DNA of 64,000 nt from Nocardioides mangrovicus (GTDB taxonomy: Bacteria; Actinomycetota; Actinomycetes; Propionibacteriales; Nocardioidaceae): the NCBI RefSeq assembly GCF_003674065.1, contig NZ_RDBE01000006.1, forward strand, positions 456,410 to 520,409. Reading direction: 5' to 3'. Every line of letters starts with the position of its first letter. Position 1 is the stretch's first letter. The translations under genes were made by a program, and so were the position numbers. The notes beneath the pieces are model-generated. The model was not told where the DNA came from, did not search any database, and worked only from the letters and a program-made list of their open reading frames with translations. Below are positions 1 through 6,851 of the stretch, one piece after another.

Positions 1-1029
1 GGCGTGCTGGTCGTTGAGGGCGATGATGCGGACGCCCTCGGCGTTCTGCACCTCGGGCAGGCCCTCGTCGTAGGGCAGGTCGCGCTTGCCGGCGTCGAGG
101 ATCGCCAGTCCTGGCTCAGGTTGCGAGCTGACCCGGCCCCAGCCGTGGATGGCGGGTCGCAGCGCCGGACCGGACGTGCGCGGCTGCTCGCCGAGCGGCG
201 AGACGTGCCGGTAGAAGCCGTCGTCGTGGGCCACGTAGGCGCCGCTGCGGAGCACGAGGCGAGCGTCCTCCACCTCGCCGAACACCTCGTCGACGACGTC
301 GAAGTAGGCACTGCCGCCGGCCGTGAGCACGGGCTCGGTCTCGTAGCGGCCGACCAGCGAGCGATGCACCTCGACCAACGAGCGCAGGTATGCACGCACG
401 GTCTCGCGGCTGGCCTCGTCACGGTCGTGGGCCAGGGCGCCCTCGTAGCCGGCGACGCCGGCCAGTCGCAGGTTGGGAGCCGCGAGCACTGCTCTCGCGA
501 CCTCTGCGGCCGTCTGCGCCGACCGCGCTCCCGTCCGTCCGCCGGCGCCGCCGACCTCGACCAGCACCGCGAGGGCGGCGGCGTCGGGCAGTCCGCGCGC
601 CATCCGCTCGACCGTCTCCACCGCGTCGGCCCACACCAGCACCTCCTGCTCGGGATGCGCGGCGATCTCCTGCAGGGCGGGGACGTGGAGGATCGGGTTG
701 GCCACCAGCACACGCGGGATCTCGAAGGCCCGGGCCACCCACAGCTGCGCGGCGTTGGCCACGGTGATCGCCCACGCACCTGCGTCGAGCTGCTCGCGCC
801 ACAGCTGCGGGGCCATGGTGGTCTTGCCGTGCGGGGCGAGCTCGTAACCACGCTCGCGACACCACGCCGCCAGCACGTCGCGGTTGTGGTCGAGGGCCAC
901 TCGGGAGAGCGTGAGGAGCGGCGTCGGCATCTCGCGCAGCAGCGTGCCGCGGACCTCCGCGAGGGTGCGGCCCCACCACGCCGGTGGGGCGCACTTGACC
1001 CACGGATCGATGCGGTCGGACGGTTCCAC
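1..1029 (-). CDS. D-serine dehydratase-like / amino acid deaminase (partial, 3' end outside window)
   Basis: Fold-type III PLP enzyme of the alanine racemase N-terminal family (DSD1 / D-threonine aldolase group), expected to eliminate water from or deaminate a D-hydroxy amino acid in the cytoplasm. About 343 codons are visible and the frame stays open to base 1. The N-terminal part reads as the PLP barrel: 'TPLLTLS', then 'APHGKTTMAP' with the PLP lysine near residue 69, and further in 'VEVGGAGGRTGAR' and 'TAGGSAYFD'. The GTG at 1029 is chosen because GGGAG lies about 5 bases upstream. It is divergent from a PfkB kinase - IclR - RidA operon. RidA hydrolyses the enamine/imine released by such PLP dehydratases, which supports the role. 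The exact substrate cannot be read from the sequence. Confidence 0.85.
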   Translation of the reverse strand, partial: MEPSDRIDPWVKCAPPAWWGRTLAEVRGTLLREMPTPLLTLSRVALDHNRDVLAAWCRERGYELAPHGKTTMAPQLWREQLDAGAWAITVANAAQLWVARAFEIPRVLVANPILHVPALQEIAAHPEQEVLVWADAVETVERMARGLPDAAALAVLVEVGGAGGRTGARSAQTAAEVARAVLAAPNLRLAGVAGYEGALAHDRDEASRETVRAYLRSLVEVHRSLVGRYETEPVLTAGGSAYFDVVDEVFGEVEDARLVLRSGAYVAHDDGFYRHVSPLGEQPRTSGPALRPAIHGWGRVSSQPEPGLAILDAGKRDLPYDEGLPEVQNAEGVRIIALNDQHA

Positions 1030-1048
1030 GAGACTCCCAACCCAGCGA

Positions 1049-1063
1049 TTGCACAATGTGCAA
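1049..1063. promoter_or_regulatory. Perfect palindrome, candidate IclR operator
   Basis: TTGCACA-A-TGTGCAA is a perfect 7-bp inverted repeat around one base. It lies between the divergent dehydratase-like gene and the kinase-iclR-ridA operon. A second, looser inverted repeat (GCAT...ATGC, 1065-1080) follows. IclR regulators bind short palindromes beside their own operons, and the only local regulator is the IclR gene at 1983. That this is its operator is inference. Confidence 0.6.
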
Positions 1064-1069
1064 TGCATG

Positions 1070-1099
1070 TTGCGCGATGCGAAGGCACATGCCTAGCAT
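1070..1099 (+). promoter_or_regulatory. Candidate promoter of kinase-iclR-ridA, probably leaderless
   Basis: A -35-like TTGCGC (1070-1075) and a -10-like TAGCAT (1094-1099) are 18 bases apart. Transcription would begin about where the ATG at 1108 begins, and no Shine-Dalgarno sequence precedes that ATG. This fits the leaderless mRNAs common in actinobacteria. The palindrome at 1049-1063 lies just upstream of the -35. Confidence 0.4.
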
Positions 1100-1107
1100 C
1101 GCCATCG

Positions 1108-1986
1108 ATGAGCGGTCAAGGAGTCGTGTGCCTGGGTGAGGCCCTGGCCGTGCTGGACGCCGTCGGCGATCGCACCTGGCGCGCCGGCGTCGGCGGCGCG
1201 GAGGCCAACGTGGCCTGGGGTCTGGCCGTCCTCGGCGTGCCCGCGACCTTCGTGACAAGGCTGGGCGCTGATCCCTTCGGCGACCTGGTGCAGGCCGACC
1301 TCACCGCAGCCGGCGTGCGCGTGCTGGGCGCGCGCGACGAGGTCCGACCGACCGGCGCCTACGTGAAGACCGCCGCGAGCCGCATGCACTACTACCGCTC
1401 CGGCTCGGCCGCCTCGGCGATGTGCGCCGACCTGCTGGACCGGCCCGACGTCGCCGAAGCGCTGGCGCAGTGCGCCGTCGTGCACACCTCGGGCATCACG
1501 GCCGGCGTGCTCGCCGACGACACCCTGCTGCACCGGCTCGTCGGCGAGCGTGACCGTCTCGGCTTCACGCTCTGCGTGGACCTCAACTGGCGCCCCGCCC
1601 TGTGGCACGGCCGCGACCACGACGCGTTGGTCGACCTGCTCTCGCTGGCCGACGTCGTGCTCCTGGGCGCCGACGAGGCGCTCGCCGCTCTCGGCACCGC
1701 CGACGTGGCGGGCCTGCGCTCACGACTTGGGCCACGGCCCCGGCTGGTGCTGAAGTCCGACGCCCACGAGGCCACGGAGGTCGAGCCGTCCGGGGCGAGC
1801 ACCACCGTGCCCGCGTTGAGCGTCGACGTCGTCGAGCCGATCGGGGCCGGCGACGGCTTCGCGGCGGGCTACCTCACCGGGCTGGTCGAGGGCCTCGACC
1901 CCGCCGAGCGGCTCGGCCTGGGCCACCGGGTGGCGGCGTCGGTGCTGACCCACCGCGGCGACCACCTGCTCGAGGATCCACGATGA
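1108..1986 (+). CDS. PfkB-family carbohydrate kinase (2-keto-3-deoxygluconate kinase-like)
   Basis: Ribokinase/PfkB-fold kinase of 292 aa that should phosphorylate a small sugar or sugar acid using ATP. It opens with 'VVCLGEALAVLD' and then the 'GGAEANVAWGLAVLG' glycine-rich region (PfkB signature 1). It carries the C-terminal 'PIGAGDGFAAGYL' anion hole and catalytic aspartate near residues 245-255. The length is normal for the family. The frame is open far upstream, but the homologous N-terminus and lack of upstream family sequence put the start at ATG 1108. The stop overlaps the next ATG (ATGA), so it is translationally coupled to iclR. KDG-kinase-like genes beside D-amino-acid genes are common in actinobacteria; the precise substrate is unknown. 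Confidence 0.85.
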   Translation: MSGQGVVCLGEALAVLDAVGDRTWRAGVGGAEANVAWGLAVLGVPATFVTRLGADPFGDLVQADLTAAGVRVLGARDEVRPTGAYVKTAASRMHYYRSGSAASAMCADLLDRPDVAEALAQCAVVHTSGITAGVLADDTLLHRLVGERDRLGFTLCVDLNWRPALWHGRDHDALVDLLSLADVVLLGADEALAALGTADVAGLRSRLGPRPRLVLKSDAHEATEVEPSGASTTVPALSVDVVEPIGAGDGFAAGYLTGLVEGLDPAERLGLGHRVAASVLTHRGDHLLEDPR

Positions 1987-2735
1987 GCCAATCGGTGGCA
2001 CGGGCGCTGCAGATCCTCGGTGAGCTGGGCGAGGGCCCGCGCTCCCTCGACGAGCTCGCGGCCCGGCTCGAGGTGCACAAGAGCACCGTGCTCCGGCTGC
2101 TGCGGACCCTCGAGCACGACCGGTTCGTCCGCCACGACGAGCAGCACCGCTACTCCCTGGGCTCGCGCCTCTTCGACCTCGGAGCCGTCGCGCTCGAGCA
2201 CCACGCGGTGCGCGACCTCGCACTCCCCCACCTCACTTCTCTCGGCCGCACGACCGGCGGCCAGGCGGTGCACCTTGCCGCACTCGAGGGGCACGACGCC
2301 GTCTACCTCGCCAAGGTCGAGAGCACCAGCCCGGTGCGCATGTACTCGCGCGTGGGTCTGCCCGCGCCCGTGCACGCCACCGCCGTGGGCAAGGTGCTGC
2401 TGGCCGACCTGCCGGCGCGACGGCTCGACGCCGTGCTCGCCGGCCTCGACCTCGCCCCCTTCACCTCGCGCACCATCACCGACGCCGGCGCCTTCCGCGC
2501 CGAGCTCGACCTGGTCCGCGAACGCGGCTGGGCCGAGGACGCGATGGAGCACGAGGAGTTCGTCAACTGCATCGGCGCTCCCGTGCACGACCCGGGCGGC
2601 CGGGTCGTCGCCGCGGTGTCGGTCTCTGTGCCCACCGTGCTGCTCGAGCGCGACGGCGTCCACGACCTGCTCCCCCACCTGTTGCAGACCACGTCGGCCA
2701 TCGAGGCGGCGTGGTCGGGAAAGGAACCCTCATGA
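1983..2735 (+). CDS. IclR-family transcriptional regulator
   Basis: 250-aa regulator. The N-terminal winged helix-turn-helix spans about residues 1-65 ('SLDELAARLEVHKSTVLRLLRTLEHDRFV', recognition helix around 30-45). The C-terminal IclR effector domain follows, with 'VGLPAPVHATAVGKVLLA' and the closing 'NCIGAPVHDPGGRVVAAVSVSVP'. Its ATG overlaps the kinase stop and its TGA overlaps the ridA ATG, so the three genes form one operon. It most likely controls this operon and the divergent dehydratase-like gene through the palindrome at 1049-1063. The effector is not predictable. Confidence 0.92.
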   Translation: MSQSVARALQILGELGEGPRSLDELAARLEVHKSTVLRLLRTLEHDRFVRHDEQHRYSLGSRLFDLGAVALEHHAVRDLALPHLTSLGRTTGGQAVHLAALEGHDAVYLAKVESTSPVRMYSRVGLPAPVHATAVGKVLLADLPARRLDAVLAGLDLAPFTSRTITDAGAFRAELDLVRERGWAEDAMEHEEFVNCIGAPVHDPGGRVVAAVSVSVPTVLLERDGVHDLLPHLLQTTSAIEAAWSGKEPS

Positions 2736-3142
2736 CCCGCACCGCCGTGACCACCTCCGACGCGCCGGCCCCGGCCCACACCTTCTCCCAGGGCGTGCTC
2801 GCCGGCGGACTGCTGCAGGTCTCCGGCCAGGGACCGGTGGACCCCGCCTCCGGGGAGTACGTCTTCGCCGGCGACGTCGCCGCGCAGACCACCCGCACCC
2901 TGCAGAACGTCGAGGCGATCCTGCTCGCCGGCGGCGCCTCGCTGGCCGACGTCGTCATGCTGCGCGTCTACCTGACAACCCGCGACGACTTCGCCGCGAT
3001 GAACCAGGCGTACGGCGACTTCCTCGCCGAGCGGCTCGGCGCGCACGCCGTCCTCCCCGCGCGGACCACGGTGATGGTGGGCCTGCCGCGTGAGGAGATG
3101 CTGGTGGAGATCGACGCACTGGCCACCATCGACCGGACCTGA
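2732..3142 (+). CDS. RidA family enamine/imine deaminase
   Basis: 136-aa YjgF/YER057c/UK114 protein that hydrolyses reactive 2-aminoacrylate-type intermediates made by PLP dehydratases. The fold is recognisable from 'FSQGVLAGGLLQVSGQGPVDPASG', 'QTTRTLQNVEAILLAGGASLADVV' and the active-site arginine in 'LPARTTVMVGLP' near residue 105. The start at ATG 2732 overlaps the iclR stop and is preceded by GGGAAAGGAA. Sitting in an operon opposite a PLP-dependent dehydratase-like gene explains its likely job: detoxifying that enzyme's product. Confidence 0.9.
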   Translation: MTRTAVTTSDAPAPAHTFSQGVLAGGLLQVSGQGPVDPASGEYVFAGDVAAQTTRTLQNVEAILLAGGASLADVVMLRVYLTTRDDFAAMNQAYGDFLAERLGAHAVLPARTTVMVGLPREEMLVEIDALATIDRT

Positions 3143-3163
3143 CGCGGCTGCGGTCGGCGGTGG

Positions 3164-3202
3164 GGTGATCTCGACGCGCGGCTCGCCAGCTGCTCGATCA
3201 CC
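3164..3202. repeat. Dispersed palindromic repeat, variant copy
   Basis: A 39-bp element bounded by GGTGATC (3164-3170) and GATCACC (3196-3202), with 'TCTCGACGCGCG' inside. It lies in the gap between ridA and the SRPBCC gene. It belongs to the same loose family as the copies at 6033, 21842 and 34378-34549. A partial relative ('GGTGGTCGAGCCGGGCAGC') begins near 3274, and 'GGGGTGATCCCTACGCGCGG' runs up to the next gene near 3313. Confidence 0.55.
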
Positions 3203-3322
3203 ACAGCCGGCCCCACGACCGAACCCACCTGCACCCACCGTCAACACCCTTTGACGACCCACCCACGACACTCCGGTGGTCGAGCCGGGCAGCGGCATTC
3301 ACCGTCGGCGGCGGGGTGATCC

Positions 3323-3769
3323 CTACGCGCGGCCGGCCAGGGCCGCCAGCCGCTCCAGCGAGGCCGCGAGCATCGCGGGGGTGGTGGCGCGGGCGCGCTC
3401 CTCGCGGTGGGGGTCGGTGAGCTGCGACCAGTCGTAGGTGTGGGTCACACGGGTGCGGGCGGCGTCCAGCGGCTCGAGCTCCCAGCGCCAGAGGTGGCCG
3501 GCGACCGGCTGTCCGGCGGTGGCCGGCCGCCACGCGATGAGGCGGGGCTCCTCGAGCTCGACCACGTGGTTGTCGCGGTCGGTGCCGCCGGTCAGGGTGG
3601 TAACGAAGACGTCGCCGACGGCGCGCACGCGGGGCGAGATCGAGAAGGCGAGGTTGTCGTTGCCGTCCCACTCCGGCTGCCGGGCCGGGTCGGCGATGAG
3701 CTCGAAGAGCACGTCGGCCGGGGCGTCGATCTCACGGCTCGCGGTCACCACGCGCGCGTCGTCGTCCAC
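3323..3769 (-). CDS. SRPBCC family protein
   Basis: A 148-aa START/Bet v1-like hydrophobic-pocket protein. The N-terminal 'VTASREIDAPADVLFELIADPARQPEWDG' is the standard opening of polyketide-cyclase/SRPBCC domains. 'THTYDWSQLTDPHREERAR' near residue 110 is typical of the actinobacterial subgroup. The GTG at 3769 is taken as start; a TTG four codons earlier is an alternative. It ends an all-minus-strand run behind the sigma factor and membrane protein but is separated from them by 23 bp. The ligand is unknown. Confidence 0.8.
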   Translation of the reverse strand: MDDDARVVTASREIDAPADVLFELIADPARQPEWDGNDNLAFSISPRVRAVGDVFVTTLTGGTDRDNHVVELEEPRLIAWRPATAGQPVAGHLWRWELEPLDAARTRVTHTYDWSQLTDPHREERARATTPAMLAASLERLAALAGRA

Positions 3770-3792
3770 GCGAGCAGTCAACCACCGCGGCC

Positions 3793-4350
3793 TCACTTCG
3801 TGGCGGACGTCCCGGTGCGCCACAGCTCGAGGAGCTGCTGGCGGGTCAGGTCCGGAGAGACCAGCGCCATCGGCCGGCCGTCGTTGCGCGAGGGCACGGT
3901 GACCCAGATCGCCTCCCGGTCGGTGCCTGGGTAGTGACCGACGGCAGCCTCGACGCCGTCGGCGTTCCGCACCCGGCTGGCATCTGTCGGGACCGGCACC
4001 GGGTCGGTCACCAGGGCGGCGACGGCGTGAGCGGCGTCCACCCCGGCCGGTGAGGTCATCAGGTAGCCGGCGAAGCGGATGGTCGAGGACGGCGTGCCCA
4101 GCGACGTGGTCACGACCGTCGGGCTCGGCGGCGCGGCGTGGGTGCCCGGTGAGTGCGGTGATGGCGCCGCACCCGGCTGGCCGGCCACGACGACTCCCAT
4201 CGCCGCAGCACCGGCCAGGGAGACCGCCGGCACCAGGACCAGCGCCGGGCGCGGGCGGGGCGGGGCGACCGGCCGGGCGTAGTGCAGGTCGGCGGTCGCG
4301 TGCTCGAAGCTGCGCCGCAGCCGGGTGGTGATCTCGTCGTCGGTCAGCAT
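3793..4350 (-). CDS. Single-pass membrane protein encoded with the sigma factor
   Basis: 185 aa. A short cytoplasmic N-terminus ('MLTDDEITTRLRRSFEHAT') precedes one transmembrane helix at about residues 40-62 ('LVLVPAVSLAGAAAMGVVVAG'), a Pro/Ser/Thr-rich linker, and an extracytoplasmic domain. The ATG at 4350 overlaps the end of the sigma-factor gene, so the two are coupled. Position and topology resemble the membrane partners often encoded after SigE-family ECF sigma factors. I see no recognised anti-sigma (zinc-binding HxxxCxxC) motif, so an anti-sigma role is only a possibility. Confidence 0.7.
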   Translation of the reverse strand: MLTDDEITTRLRRSFEHATADLHYARPVAPPRPRPALVLVPAVSLAGAAAMGVVVAGQPGAAPSPHSPGTHAAPPSPTVVTTSLGTPSSTIRFAGYLMTSPAGVDAAHAVAALVTDPVPVPTDASRVRNADGVEAAVGHYPGTDREAIWVTVPSRNDGRPMALVSPDLTRQQLLELWRTGTSATK

Positions 4351-4835
4351 GGTGACTCCTGTTCGGTGAGGGCGTGCCGGAGCCGTTCCAGCGCGCGGGA
4401 GGTCTGGGACTTGACGGTGCCGGTGGAGCAGCCGAGGGTCTGAGCGGTCTCCTCGACGCTGAGGCCCTCGAAGTAGCGGAGCACCAGGACGGTGCGCTGG
4501 CCCGGCGGCAGTAGGCGGACGACGTCCAGCACGGTCGGGTCGGCGCCCGTCTCGACCGACACCGGCTCGGGCACGCCGTCCCACGCCGTCTCGACCGGAC
4601 GGCGCGAGAGGCCGCGCCAGCGGTCCTTGGCCAGGTTGACCAGCACGCGCCGGGCGTAGGCCTCCGGTGTCCGCCGGGCCGCACGCCAGCGGCGGGCGGT
4701 GCGGAGCAACGTCGTCTGCACCAGGTCCTCGGCGTGACCGCGGTCGCCGCACATCAGGTAGGCCGTGCGCAGCAGCCGGTCGGAGGAGCCGCGCACGAAC
4801 TCCTCGAACGCACGACGGTCGTGGCTGGCGATCAT
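4344..4835 (-). CDS. SigE-family ECF RNA polymerase sigma factor
   Basis: 163-aa sigma-70 family protein made of region 2 (about residues 8-75, 'FVRGSSDRLLRTAYLMCGDRGHAEDLVQTTLLRT') and region 4 (about 100-155, 'LPPGQRTVLVLRYFEGLSVEETAQTLGCSTGTVKSQTSRALERLR') without regions 1 or 3. This is the short size of the actinobacterial SigE family. The ATG at 4835 follows GGAG about 9 bases upstream. Its stop overlaps the start of the membrane-protein gene. The gene is divergent from the T-box leader of aspS2, so the two promoters share or overlap the gap 4836-4862. Confidence 0.9.
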   Translation of the reverse strand: MIASHDRRAFEEFVRGSSDRLLRTAYLMCGDRGHAEDLVQTTLLRTARRWRAARRTPEAYARRVLVNLAKDRWRGLSRRPVETAWDGVPEPVSVETGADPTVLDVVRLLPPGQRTVLVLRYFEGLSVEETAQTLGCSTGTVKSQTSRALERLRHALTEQESPC

Positions 4836-4862
4836 GCCTGGATAACTCCAAGGAATCCGATG

Positions 4863-5048
4863 GGGTTGTCGGCGGGCTCCGGATATCCTGCTGCCGGCTC
4901 GACGTGAGGCCTGACAACCCTCGCTGACGTCGGCCCGCGCGTCACGGCGTACCGACGAGAGGCCGATCCGATCCGGGTCGGCGAAGGTGTGGTGGCACCG
5001 CGATCTAGCCCCCGCCCACACCTCCAGGGCCCATGACTGGAGGTGGAG
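4863..5048 (+). promoter_or_regulatory. Translational T-box riboswitch leader of aspS2
   Basis: The T-box core GGTGGCACCGCG is at 4991-5002. The antisequestrator is complete: AGGTGTGG (4985-4992) pairs with CCACACCT (5016-5023), the bulge TGGCACC is 4993-4999, and the upper helix GCG/CGC is 5000-5002 with 5013-5015. The competing sequestrator ACCTCCAG (5020-5027) pairs with CTGGAGGT (5037-5044), burying the GGAGGTGGAG ribosome-binding site. Upstream candidates are Stem I (GGGTTGTC 4863-4870 with GACAACCC 4913-4920), Stem II (GTCGG 4929 / CCGAC 4952) and Stem III (GCCGA 4962 / TCGGC 4978). The bulge UGGC predicts a tRNA ending GCCA, i.e. discriminator G73, as in tRNA-Asp and tRNA-Asn. The specifier is not settled; GAC (Asp) at 4901-4903 is my best candidate. 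Uncharged tRNA should free the ribosome-binding site. Confidence 0.88.
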
Positions 5049-6356
5049 ATGACACGCACGTTGAACGACTCGCTCGCGCACGCCGAGCCCGGCTCGCAGG
5101 TCACCCTGCAGGGCTGGGTGCACCGGCGCCGAGAGCTGGCGTCGGTGACCTTCCTGGTGCTGCGCGACCGCACCGGGCTGGCGCAGGTCGTGGTCGCGCC
5201 GGGGACGCCGGTGCCGCCGGAGGAGACCACGGTGGAGGTCACCGGCACCGCGACGGCCAACCCGCAGGCGCCGGGTGGCGTGGAGGTGACCGCGCCGACG
5301 ATCACGTTGCTCACCGAGCCCGCCGAGACACCACCGGTGGAGCTGTGGCGACCGACGCTGGACACCTCGCTGCCGACGTTGCTCGACCACGCGCCGGTCA
5401 CCTGGCGCCACCCGGCGCAGCGGGCCCGGTGGGAGCTGGCCGCTGCCAGCCTGCGCGGCTTCCGGGCGACGCTCGACGCAGCGGGCTTCACCGAGGTGCA
5501 GTCGCCGAAGTTCGTGGAGTCGGCCACCGAGTCCGGCTCGAACGTGTTCGAGGTCGACTACTTCGGCCGGCCGGCGTACCTGGCGCAGAGCCCGCAGTTC
5601 TACAAGCAGCAGCTGGTAGGCGTCTTCGAGCGGGTCTACGAGGTCGGTCCGGTGTTCCGCGCGGAACCGCACGACACGGTGCGTCACCTGGCCGAGTACG
5701 TCTCGCTCGACGTCGAGCTGGGCTTCGTCCGCGACCACCGCGACGTGCTGGCGGTGCTGCGCGACGTCGTCGCCGGCATGGCCGACGGCGTGCGCCGCTG
5801 GGCCGCGGCGGCGATCAAGCGGCTCGGTGTCGAGGTGCCGGTCGTGCCCGAGGAGATCCCGGTGATCGGTTTCGCCGACGCGCTGCGACTGGTCGGCGCA
5901 CCCGAGGACGAGCCCGACCTGGCGCCGGAGCACGAGCGGGAGATCGGTGCCTGGGCGAAGGCGGAGCACGGCTCGGACCTGGTGGCGGTCGAGGGGTACC
6001 CGATGGCCAAGCGGCCGTTCTACACCCACCCGTGGTCTCGAGACGACGCCGCCGCGCCTCCTCGACCGACCGGCCATGCGGGCTGGTCGAACAGCTTCGA
6101 CCTGCTCTTCCGCGGGCTGGAGCTGGTCACCGGCGGCCAGCGGCTGCACCGGCCGGGCGACTACGACGCGGCGCTCCGGGCGCGCGGCGAGGACCCGGCG
6201 GACTACGCGGCCTACCTGCAGGCGTTCCGGCACGGCATGCCGCCGCACGGCGGGTTCGCGATCGGGCTGGAGCGCTGGACGGCACGGCTGGTGGAGGCGG
6301 CCAACGTGCGCGAGGTGACGCTGTTCCCGCGCGACCTGCACCGGCTGACGCCCTGA
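5049..6356 (+). CDS. aspS2: Archaeal-type aspartyl-tRNA synthetase (probably non-discriminating)
   Basis: Class IIb aminoacyl-tRNA synthetase, 435 aa, charging tRNA-Asp and possibly tRNA-Asn. An OB-fold anticodon-binding domain fills about residues 1-100 ('VTLQGWVHRRRE'). The catalytic core has 'YLAQSPQFYKQ', motif 2 'YEVGPVFRAEPHDTVRHLAEY', 'TGGQRLHR' and motif 3 'GMPPHGGFAIGLERW', ending 'REVTLFPRDLHRLTP'. It lacks the large insertion of the bacterial AspRS and matches the short archaeal form. ATG 5049 is chosen over GTG 5043 because GGAGG (5039-5043) is correctly spaced. Residues about 329-341 (WSRDDAAAPPRPT) are an in-frame extra segment encoded by the dispersed repeat. Expression is governed by the T-box leader. 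A standard bacterial AspRS is expected elsewhere in the genome. Confidence 0.85.
   Translation: MTRTLNDSLAHAEPGSQVTLQGWVHRRRELASVTFLVLRDRTGLAQVVVAPGTPVPPEETTVEVTGTATANPQAPGGVEVTAPTITLLTEPAETPPVELWRPTLDTSLPTLLDHAPVTWRHPAQRARWELAAASLRGFRATLDAAGFTEVQSPKFVESATESGSNVFEVDYFGRPAYLAQSPQFYKQQLVGVFERVYEVGPVFRAEPHDTVRHLAEYVSLDVELGFVRDHRDVLAVLRDVVAGMADGVRRWAAAAIKRLGVEVPVVPEEIPVIGFADALRLVGAPEDEPDLAPEHEREIGAWAKAEHGSDLVAVEGYPMAKRPFYTHPWSRDDAAAPPRPTGHAGWSNSFDLLFRGLELVTGGQRLHRPGDYDAALRARGEDPADYAAYLQAFRHGMPPHGGFAIGLERWTARLVEAANVREVTLFPRDLHRLTP
6033..6069. repeat. Dispersed repeat copy inside the aspS2 coding sequence
   Basis: GGTCTCGAGACG followed by a GC-rich core and CGCCTCCTCGACC matches the intergenic copy at 34460-34493 (GGTTTCGAGACGG...GCACCTCCTCAACC) at both ends. 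Here it is read in frame as WSRDDAAAPPRP, between 'FYTH' and 'SNSFDL', a point where archaeal relatives have a shorter connection. The reading frame is intact on both sides. Confidence 0.65.
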
Positions 6357-6388
6357 TTGCGCTTCCGGCACACGGGTACGGGGCGGAC

Positions 6389-6820
6389 ATGGCACTCATT
6401 GACAGCTCGGGCTTCGGCCATGTCCGCCTCACCGTCACCGACATCGCTCGATCGAAGGAGTTCTACGACCGCCTCTTCGGGTTCGAGGTCGCGGCCGACA
6501 ACTCGGCCAAGGTCGATGACCCCGGCGTCCGCGAAGACCCGGCGCAGTTCTACGGCGGCGTCGTCTACCAGACCCCGCAGGGCACCCTGTTCGGGCTGCG
6601 ACCGGTGGGGTCCTCCTCCTTCGACGCCGACAGCACGGGACTGGACCACGTGAGCTTCGCGGTGTCCTCCCGCGCGGACCTGGAGGCGGCCGCCGAGGCG
6701 CTCACGCAGGCGGGCATCGAGCACGGCGAGGTCACCGACCTCACCGACGCCGGCATGGCGATCCTGTCGATCCAGGACCCCGACGACATCAACCTCGAGC
6801 TGGCCGCACCGCTGTCCTAG
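6389..6820 (+). CDS. VOC (glyoxalase/bleomycin resistance) family protein
   Basis: 143 aa forming two beta-alpha-beta-beta-beta units. The first opens 'FGHVRLTVTDIARSKEFYDRLFGFEV' with a metal-type His near residue 10. The second opens 'GLDHVSFAVSSRADLEAAAEAL' and ends 'QDPDDINLELAAP' with the final Glu. The length is usual for a single-chain dimeric VOC dioxygenase, glyoxalase or resistance protein. The reaction cannot be assigned. ATG 6389 begins the conserved N-terminus. It lies 32 bp after aspS2 on the same strand and may be co-transcribed with it. Confidence 0.85.
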   Translation: MALIDSSGFGHVRLTVTDIARSKEFYDRLFGFEVAADNSAKVDDPGVREDPAQFYGGVVYQTPQGTLFGLRPVGSSSFDADSTGLDHVSFAVSSRADLEAAAEALTQAGIEHGEVTDLTDAGMAILSIQDPDDINLELAAPLS

Positions 6821-6851
6821 AGGGCGCTCGGGCGGGCGCTCTCCTGGGCGG

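Noticed and set aside
3793-4350. Anti-sigma factor for the SigE-type sigma factor
   Set aside because: Position and topology fit, but there is no zinc anti-sigma motif or other recognised anti-sigma domain, so it is left as a membrane protein of unknown function.
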